Assembly (NCBI GenBank): GCA_947650285.1
Contig: CANTFL010001018.1
Location: forward strand, 80,658-144,657
Length of the DNA stretch: 64,000 bases
Origin: Hyaloperonospora brassicae
Lineage: Eukaryota; Oomycota; Peronosporomycetes; Peronosporales; Peronosporaceae
Direction of reading: 5' to 3'
Part shown: piece after piece, positions 56,701 through 64,000 of the stretch
How positions within the stretch are numbered: the first letter of the stretch is position 1
How the letters are laid out: each line of letters starts with the position of its first letter
Notes under the pieces: model-generated
Database searches by the model: none
What the model saw: the letters and a program-made list of their open reading frames with translations, nothing else
Told to the model about the DNA's origin: nothing
Translations under genes and position numbers: made by a program

Positions 56701-57471
56701 TATGACCTGGAGCGTTTGGTACCAACAACGGTCTTCTTGACCTAGGGCACCTCATTGTCAATAGTAATACGACATTTGGGACGTATCTCATGACCGGTGA
56801 CGGGTAATCCTTGTAGTCTGCTCGACAGTCTCGGCGTCAGAGAAGGAGCATTCCGTGAACGAAATACAATACTTATCCTTCTTCCTTCTCGTTGCTAAAG
56901 CTGTGGCTGCTCACTCGCAGGATGACCGTATTCGATCGATCGAGACGTGAGCTTTGTGTTTTATTGTTGTAGCGGGAAAACCCCGTCACATGAACTTCAC
57001 ATTCTTTTTAAAATGGCTAAGGGGTTATTAGTAGGCGAGATCAATTTTCGAGGAAATATTCGGAAAAAGACACAGAAGCAAGCTCTGGAGCTCACTTGGC
57101 TTACTAAAGTCATTTAGTTAAGCGAACTCAATCAAATATAAATATGTTATCGCCATTTGCCTTTTATTCACTTATCCCGCCTAGCGATCGTGCATCGTAA
57201 GCTTTATCCACGTTTTTGTTTTAATCTTAGTGGAGGCTGTCGGCTATAAGAGCTCCTTGCGCTGCTGGCCAAATTACAAAATTGCTCTTAGTGGCGAGCG
57301 TAGAATAAGTTCTCTAACGCTGGAGGGGGCATATGAAAACCTTCCGGAAGAAGGACGACAAGTATATCATTTTAGGGGAAGTAAAAATAGTCGTTAATAA
57401 CCAACATGCCAAAAGTAGAAAGGCATCCGTATACGTCCACCCCACCTCGAGCCTCCCATTCGAAAAGTAAG
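53709..57471. other. Gene-poor DNA, nothing assigned
   Basis: About 3.8 kb. Many short open frames occur but none shows a domain, signal peptide with continuation, or plausible exon chain. Base composition falls toward AT from about 56.8 kb. Confidence 0.6.
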
Positions 57472-57712
57472 ATGAACACGGGCGAGTCACTCGGCCTCGT
57501 GCTCAACGACGGCCACGGACTGGTGCTCAAGGCCGAGGGCGACCTGTCGTACACGGCGCGCCACCAGAAGAACGGCTTCTTCACGAGCATTGCCAAGAAA
57601 GCCATCGACTTGGGCCAACCCGCCGACGACGGCACCGACTGGACGGCGCTGCGGCTCGCGTTGCGGTCCGTGTCGCTGTCGCCGTCGTCGCCGTCGTCGC
57701 CGTGCTTTGAAG
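57472..57712 (+). pseudogene. GC-rich 5' coding fragment, truncated at the AT-rich region
   Basis: From an ATG at 57472, about 80 codons are GC-rich with strong codon bias: MNTGESLGLVLNDGHGLVLK, then EGDLSYTARHQKNGFFTSIA. The LVLNDGHGLVLKAEGDL pattern faintly resembles Roadblock/LC7 or LAMTOR-type folds, but this is not secure. At about 57712 a GTC/GCC triplet run ends and the sequence abruptly becomes AT-rich. The open frame continues only about 38 codons with unrelated composition before a stop. The simplest reading is a gene cut by transposon-related rearrangement; an intron starting in the triplet run is the alternative. Confidence 0.45.
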
Positions 57713-59036
57713 CATATGCGGTCGACAATTATGAGATTTTATGCATTTTGCTTCGTGTAGTATACGTCAATAGCGTTTCACACCAAAGCGGTAGTTCCTA
57801 CTATCTCAGTCGCATCGGATATTCGTAAGCGCGACTGCACTCTGATTAATTTTGTCGCCGCCGATTGTTGCGCATTTCCAGGTACTATTCATCGAGCTTT
57901 TGAGCTCATACACAGGTACATAATTCACTCACATTCGATCAGCCGTTGCGTAATAAAAATATAAGTCATGTATGACAGATAGGTCTTCTGTATTGCGAAT
58001 ATGATACGCTGATGCCGGATCATGATTACATCTCGATCGCCTATCGCCATCTCTTCTCCATTCGCAATCACCACATGATTGATGTAAGTAGAATTTGGAT
58101 TGTAATATCTTTGTGTAGTTCATCTTTGTACTATTCAATCTATGCATAAAGGCAATTCTTCCATATTGCACCCTCCATTTTAGGATATATTATACAATTT
58201 GTCATGAAACGCTATCTTTTCTTTAAGTGTCGGATCCAGATCGCTTAACATAATTGTATTATTGTAAATAAACGATAAAATGAATTTGCACTGTGAATGG
58301 TGTTGGTGGTCTTATTCAATTCAAATGCTGTCGTCTGAAAAATAAAAGATTTTGCCGCTATACTTAGTAAAAATTGTGTACATGTACTTGGCGACACCTA
58401 GATCGCTGTTAGAAATTGACATAAATTGCATTGTGCTACTATATATGATGCAGTCTTAACTTGTCAAATTTCGTCTGATCTGACATCATACTTAAAATAA
58501 TTTAAGTATTTATATGTGCAGGCATTGATGGCGAATTGGGGTCCATATGCGTGATGTCAACTCGGCACCAATGCCACGATAAGAGATTGCCTCCCACGTA
58601 TGTAAAAGTATTCATTATGAGACACTGGGACTAAAAGATTAAAATAATCACTCTACGTGAGTTTTTAAAGTCTATAAAAGCTGACAAGTCAAGAATAAAG
58701 CTTATCAGGTGTCGAAAAGACTAGACGCATTGAAGCTGCTAAACATTTTTTTACATGAAACGATCACAGAAATTTTGCTCCCTGATTCTAACTTAAACTT
58801 CATCTTATTATTATAATTTATGCTATATGAATACAGATGGAACTGGCCGCACTGGTTAATGGATACTTCTTACAAATTTAAAATGTGTTGTCTTGTTCAA
58901 CGAGAACTAGTACGTGTAATGTAACGGAGTGAGACCATTACATAAAAATTGATAAGAATGTATTCCTTTCTTAATATTATCTATTTCGATCGTATCCAAT
59001 TAACATTACTCAAAACGAGATAATGTTGGCAGATTA
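57713..59036. other. AT-rich DNA, probably transposon-derived
   Basis: About 1.3 kb with high AT content and no coding sequence. It includes one LTR-edge-like inverted repeat (58915-58942, listed separately). Confidence 0.55.
58915..58942. repeat. LTR-edge-like inverted repeat
   Basis: TGTAATG at 58915-58921 pairs with CATTACA at 58936-58942, and TGTAACGG starts at 58920. Read on the minus strand it resembles the start of the LTR at 63632 (TGTAAYGG, a short spacer, then CCGTTACA), so it probably marks an LTR border of a related gypsy element. Confidence 0.5.
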
Positions 59037-59084
59037 TTACATCCGAGGGTAATATTCGTGGTTGCTCCACTTCTTGGTTGATGT

Positions 59085-59468
59085 AGACCCTACATGTCGA
59101 TGAGGACACGAGCACAGCCATGTGCGGTGATCGACTCTGGTACCGCAGCAAGATGCATTATCTTGCTGAAACGATTTACAAACAAGAATACTAATATTCT
59201 TGTGAGTGTCTTCGGGTTTACCGAAGACATAGTCCATGGAAACGGACTCCCAACATTCTTCCCACACCGGCATAGATTGTAGTGGTGCACGGGATGAAGG
59301 ACTAGGCTTCACTCGTTGACAGATCTCGCAAGCACGTATGTACTTGCGGACAAACAAATACTGGCGGGGCCAGTAAAAGTAACGACTTACTGTAAGGTAA
59401 TTCTTTTCCCTACCACGAGGAACGCCTGATGGCGCTTCGTGGCCTTCGAACATGATGCTTAAACTCAA
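59085..59468 (-). pseudogene. Gypsy integrase fragment
   Basis: Contains the zinc-binding region ending ACEICQRVKPS and the start of the catalytic core with its first Asp (SMDYVFGKPEDTH). A frameshift follows, then VNRFSKIMHLAAVPESITAH in another frame, after which the core stops. The remaining catalytic acid residues are absent. Confidence 0.8.
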
Positions 59469-59578
59469 TCATCATGATCGGGAACGACAACACGAGAAGT
59501 GTCGTCAGCAACTGCTCTGTTAAACAGCAGACCATCGAGAGCCGTATACCGATTCAAAGAGGAACGGTATAGAGCCAA

Positions 59579-60000
59579 CTAATCCGACAAGGATTTCCGG
59601 GATGGCTTCGCAAGATGACCCATCAAACGGGGGAAATTCGTATCTCCTGCGTACGCCTTCCGCACGTCGTCAAGTAAAGGCGACGACGGCACGCTGACTG
59701 ACAGACCCGCAATAGTGGCTAAGGCCTCACTATTGACGTGTGTAGTCGGCTCGAAATCGAGCCGATGTGATAGCGCATCAGCGACGACGTTCAGTCGTCT
59801 TGGTTTGTACTCCACGGAGAGTTTATATTCCGCGAAGAAAGACAACCATCTCGCCATTCGTTGCGAGAGTTGGGGACTGTTGACGGCCGTGCGTAGTGAC
59901 GCATAGTCCGTATAGACAATAAACAGTCTATCTATCATGAAAAAGACACGAAATTTATCCAGTGCGTACTTCATGACAAGGATTTCCTTGCCATGCACTG
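59579..60000 (-). pseudogene. Gypsy RNase H domain fragment
   Basis: Blocks typical of gypsy RNase H and its tether are present: MHGKEILVMKYALDKFRVFF, the YTD motif, then VEYKPRRLNVVADALSHR, the conserved hallmark at the end of the domain. The frame ends at 59579 and is separated from integrase by stops. Confidence 0.85.
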
Positions 60001-60212
60001 GGTAATTACGCTCAGCTGTTTGAAGCTGACGTGATTGATAGCAGACGACGCTCCGCGCCGTCTATGCCATATTGCATCAATTCACAGCTAATTGCAAAAT
60101 CGGTGGCGTCACAGACCACATGAAATGGTCTGTCCTGATCTGCCATCGCCAAGATGGGCGATTGCATCAAGCTTTTCTTGATAATTTCAAAGGAACGCTG
60201 CCAGACAGCGTT

Positions 60213-61187
60213 CTATGACCACTTCACATTTTTCTTGAGTAAACAATAAACATGCGCAGTCATCTCTGCGTAGTTGTGCGAGTACTTGTGCAAGTAAGTC
60301 AATAGATCAAAGAACTTCTGCATGTCCCTTGACATCGAATAACATGGCCCAGTCGTAATCTCCTCAAACTTTTCGGGATCAGGGAGTACGCCATTTTTAC
60401 CCACGATGCTTCCAAGAAGTGGTATTTCGCTAGCCGCGAAGATAAACTTCTTGAGGTTGGCGTAAAACTTACACTTGTGCATAGGGCAAGGAACCTAACG
60501 AACGTGAGTTCTGTGAACTAAACGTCTGTCTTCCCGTCCATTGCTCGACTATGGACGACCACATCGTCAAAGTAACTCGGTGCGAAATCTAGCACCGGTC
60601 TTAACCGATTTGTAACACATCTGTTGAATGCTGCAGGGGCATTACTCAGTCCCTGTGCTATCACTAGCCACTACTACAGCATACTTCTGGGAGTGGTCAC
60701 CCCTGTATACGGGAATCGGTATCGGCGTCTGAGCTGGCACCGTTGCAGCATTCAAAATGTTGAATGCGTGCACTGTCCGCCATCCTCCTGTGGACTTTTG
60801 CACACAGAAGGTCGGAGTGCTGTGAGGGGAAGTCGATACCCTCACATGGCCTGCCGCCAAGCGATCGGCAAAGAACTTGTCGATTGATAGTACTTGTTCA
60901 CGAGGCAGTGGCCACTGCTTCATGACACAGTACTTCTAGCCCGGTTTGAGCTCGATCTCGTGTCGAGTGCCTTTTTCCTTAGGCAACTCGCACGGTACGG
61001 ATTCAGGGAACACATCCCTGAATTCGATCAAATCCTTGTACAAAGGATTTGCCTGAAGTGACTCCCAGGATTGAGACGTGTATCGCTTAATCCGATTCGT
61101 CTCATGGGGGACAATTTCGTCCATCGATGAGCTGCTGAGAACCCGTTCGTTCTCAGCAAATACTGTTGCCGACCGAATATCGGCCAC
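60213..61187 (-). pseudogene. Gypsy reverse transcriptase, broken
   Basis: The pre-RT block YKDLIEFRDVFPESVPCELP and the finger region WPLPREQVLSIDKFFADRL with STPTFCVQKSTGGWRTVHAF lie in two frames. The catalytic YFDD motif is preserved at 60563-60574, but outside the open stretches on either side. A later segment (FYANLKKFIFAASEIPLLG) covers the RT-RNase H connection. At least two frame changes lie within the domain. Confidence 0.85.
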
Positions 61188-61559
61188 ATACTCATCCTCT
61201 GTGCGAGTATGCAGATCTGCTTGACTTTACCACTACGCAGATCACGCAAGAACCGTTTCGGCTCTAGCGTTTGCAATTGAGTTATCTCCGAAATTAACTT
61301 CGGAGGCACTATCAGATCAAGCTTGTAAGCGCTTACGCTTAATCCGTCAGTAACCAAGACATTCACTGTTTCGATTACGTCCTGGAAAGTCACATCCACA
61401 GGATCCAGGAGAGCGTTCTCCACAATGTAGTGATCATCTACACTGTGTTCTTGTATAGTCGTACTGACGACCTTACCGCACAAGAGGCCATCGCACTCAC
61501 TCGCAGTACACCCACATGAGTTTGGGCGTTCCAAGATGTTCTTCAGATCGTTATCTGAT

Positions 61560-61990
61560 GAACAAGTGGCAGGCATCGATACTGATCGATGCTGCCATCT
61601 GACCCTTGGCTCGTATATCCTGAGCCAAGGTAGTCCTAGGATGACATCAAACTTGTCATCCAGGTCGAGCACGATGAAGTCATCATCGTACTGTTCATCT
61701 TTCAAAATATAGTGGACTCCTACTACACTTTTCTTCACACTGATCGATGCGCCTGTCGCTAGGCGAACCGTCATCCTTGTTGGAGGGATTTCCCGCTCGA
61801 CGAAGTTAAGTCTTCCAGCTCCAAGTGACGAACAAAATTGCATGACGCCCCACAGTCAACTATGGTAAGAATTGACGAGCTCTTTGTCACTTCTAATATC
61901 AAGATGATTAGAAACACCTCATCAATCCGTGCAAAGACACAAAGTGACTGTGTGTAGGGAGCAACCTTCGGCAAGATATTTGAAATCCTT
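61560..61990 (-). pseudogene. Gypsy aspartic protease fragment
   Basis: The active-site region reads IVDCGASCNFV (near 61850), with Cys in place of the usual Ser/Thr after the catalytic Asp. A frameshift follows, and the flap and second half continue as DKFDVILGLPWLRIYEP in another frame. Confidence 0.75.
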
Positions 61991-62860
61991 TTGATGTTGC
62001 GGGGTCTGTAGGGCGCTCCTCCCCGACTGAACCTGACCATTTTTTGATGGTTCGATTTGCTGTTGCGGCTTTGCAACAGCATCAGACTCTCTTCCTCCAC
62101 TTCTTCGAACTAGTGGACGGGTACTGCGCTCAGCACAACGGGGTGCTGAGAGGGGGATAATGCATTCGTATGCATAGTATCCCAGCTTATGACAGCGATG
62201 GCATCTCACCATTCGCTTGTCGCTCACAGGGCAAGGTTTCTCGCCATCGACGTGACAGAGGTCCATTGAATCTGGACCTCCGACCGCTGATAGTCTTTGT
62301 GGACGATAGGGGGTCAGAGTATTGTGAGCCTGTCTCAATCTAAAGTCTTGCTGCTCCGCAGAGTAGATTGCTTCGGAGAGCGTCTTTAGCTCCCCGCGAA
62401 ACAGGTGGTCCCTGACAGGACCATCTGCAAGACTTTGAATGAATATTGTGATCTTTAAAAATTCACCCACAGGCTTCACTACCATGCAACTTGCAAGGAA
62501 GCGTACATGCTGAATGTAAGTGGAATCTTACGCTTTCCCTGTAAGATCTTAAGATTTCTGAAAGAGTCCTAAACTCTGCCCGGCGAGGCTCAAACGCGTC
62601 ACTAAGCAGGGTCTTGAAGACGTCTAACGACTCGAACACGTTCGGGTCGTGTAACTTGAGATTCAGGGCCCGATTCTTGCCGTCCCCTGCCAAGTACGAC
62701 TGAGCAAATGCGACTTGCATTAGCTCATTGTCGATGCGACGGGCCTCGATGGCACCGTCGACTTCGACGAACTGTCTTAACAGGAAGTCGACTTTGACTT
62801 CGTGATACTTGGATATCTCTAGCTTTCGAGACTGCTGTCGACGCGTAAGCGTCGACAGCG
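61922..62860 (-). pseudogene. Gypsy gag, frameshifted
   Basis: The capsid-like part starts around 62850 (KYHEVKVDFLLRQFVEVDGA, then MQVAFAQSYLAG) and shifts frame near 62540 into VGEFLKITIFIQSLADGPVR. The nucleocapsid zinc knuckle CHRCHKLGYYAYEC lacks the conserved His of the CCHC pattern (Tyr instead). Confidence 0.78.
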
Positions 62861-63193
62861 CGAATTATGACTGATGCTATCTCAGTTCTCTCGTCCGCTG
62901 GTGATCTTCTTGTTCCAACAAGGTCACTTGCGCTCGCGATTCGTCAAGTTCTCGCTGCAAGAACTTGCTAATGACATAATGCTACTGGTCTCTATCCCTT
63001 GTGGATAGCATGGCCCAGATAGCTTCTTCACCAAAGGTCGAACTCATTCGTTCAATCGCACTCCATTCGACATCACTCAAATGGGAGTAGCTATCACGAG
63101 TTCCGTGAAATCTGTCACCTTCGACTTCGTCCAGCATGTTCATGTTGGGCGATGCGAGTGTGGTCCTTCGACGGACTACAAAGTGCTACCAGG

Positions 63194-63632
63194 TGTAACG
63201 GGGCACTGGTGACAGCGTACTGGTTGACCAGTACGGAGCTTACTTCCACTGACAGCAGTGATAGTCAGTTCCCTGCTAAGTGTTGCTCCAACACAAAGGA
63301 AGAAAAGGAGGCTAAGTGAAAACTATAGTCTCTGGTAATAGCAAAACTTTTTAATACAATTAAGTCGTATCAATCTTTTGTCTCAGTTTATCCTGACTTG
63401 ATTATATTATTCTAACTAAACGTATGATGACGTCTACTCACCACCCATTGCGCGCGTCTTGCAGCGATTGGTGGGTCGATATCATCACGATATCAAACAA
63501 TGAAAAGACCCTTCTGTCATCTTCAGCATTATCATCATGCCCTGTGATATTGCTGATAATTTTTTAACGTGATACTCTTTATTGTCATTTAAGCCTTAAT
63601 GAAAAAATCATGTAACGGACTACCCCGTTACA
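63194..63632 (-). repeat. 5' LTR of the gypsy element
   Basis: A 439-bp segment bounded by TGTAACGGGG at 63194 and CCCCGTTACA ending at 63632, the TG..CA inverted termini expected for an LTR. On the minus strand it ends directly before a TGGTAGCACTTTG stretch two bases inside, which fits a tRNA primer-binding site, and gag follows. The inner copy TGTAACGG at 63611 makes the outer end a small palindrome. Confidence 0.7.
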
Positions 63633-64000
63633 GCCTAATTAAACTTCGTCGACGCATACTCGAAAGGTATCTCGGTCCAGGCGGTGCTGGATCATTTATT
63701 GTTCGGCGTGATATCGACACTCATGCGTCCGAGCTTCGTTTATGTATCGGGGTAACACGTCGACTGGTATTCGACAATAGGTGTGGTTCACACAAGAGAT
63801 GGGACTCCCTTTAGAGTATTATTAAAACATAGTATCATTTGTTGAAGACTGATGTCTGTCGACCATTAATTTCGAGATCTTTTGAGAGTTTATTTAGGAA
63901 ATTGGTTACTAGGCTAAGTACGTTGTTTGAAAGTGTTCTTTTAGATTAGAAGAAGAAATAAAGTTCAGTTCATATTTGATCCGAAAGACACATGCCTCTT
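63633..64000. other. Flank outside the LTR
   Basis: About 370 bp of AT-rich DNA at the right window edge. An open plus-strand frame to 63814 has no recognisable domain. Confidence 0.5.

Larger units (their letters stand above)
59037..63632 (-). mobile_element. Degenerate Ty3/gypsy LTR retrotransposon, truncated in integrase
   Basis: On the minus strand the order is 5' LTR (63632-63194), gag, aspartic protease, reverse transcriptase, RNase H and integrase, which is the Ty3/gypsy order. Each domain is recognisable but lies in separate frames broken by frameshifts and stops, so no intact polyprotein is encoded. The integrase core ends after the first part and no matching 3' LTR was found, so the 3' end is deleted or displaced. 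The element is inert by itself. Confidence 0.88.

Noticed and set aside
1..64000. CRISPR arrays, prokaryotic operons or ribosome binding sites
   Set aside because: The window is eukaryotic, with spliceosomal introns throughout; no regularly spaced repeats of the CRISPR type were seen.

Overview
This window is nuclear DNA from an oomycete, most likely a member of the Peronosporales (Phytophthora or downy-mildew type). The evidence is compact genes with few, very short GT..AG introns (about 30-110 bp), large single exons, an ankyrin-FYVE protein of the kind expanded in oomycetes, GC-rich genes set in AT-richer intergenic DNA, and a degenerate Ty3/gypsy element whose LTR starts TGTAACGG. Genus and species cannot be fixed from the sequence alone.

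Layout from left to right: TRM10-type tRNA m1G9 methyltransferase (minus, 3' end cut by the window); a triplet-repeat block; ankyrin-FYVE protein (plus); a 2,061-residue UBR-box/RING N-recognin ubiquitin ligase (plus, five exons); mitochondrial succinyl-CoA ligase alpha (plus); a 71-residue coiled-coil protein (minus); a CENP-B-type DNA-binding protein with no DDE nuclease (plus); a membrane-anchored RanBP2-zinc-finger HECT ubiquitin ligase (minus), divergent from a permuted-papain (C92-like) enzyme (plus, about eight exons); nicotinamidase (plus); clathrin heavy chain (plus); an unrecognised 1,566-residue helical protein (plus), convergent with PET117, a cytochrome oxidase assembly factor (minus); PIG-F of GPI-anchor synthesis (plus), convergent with Integrator subunit 1 (minus, seven exons, long acidic N-terminus); a possible unassigned minus-strand exon; a DCAF11/LEC14B WD40 substrate receptor (minus); and a small secreted acidic protein (minus).

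From about 57.7 kb to the right edge the DNA turns AT-rich and holds a broken Ty3/gypsy element on the minus strand. It has a 5' LTR, gag, protease, RT, RNase H and a truncated integrase, with several frame breaks. A short GC-rich coding fragment (57472-57712) is cut off at the border of this region.

The left 57 kb is mostly housekeeping: RNA processing (TRM10, INTS1), protein turnover (UBR ligase, HECT ligase, DCAF11), membrane traffic (clathrin, FYVE protein), GPI anchoring (PIG-F) and mitochondrial metabolism (succinyl-CoA ligase, PET117). Most genes stand alone with their own promoters; two convergent pairs have stop codons only 22 and 39 bp apart. The least explained items are the TM-HECT/C92 divergent pair, the 1,566-residue orphan, the CENP-B-type protein and the secreted acidic protein.
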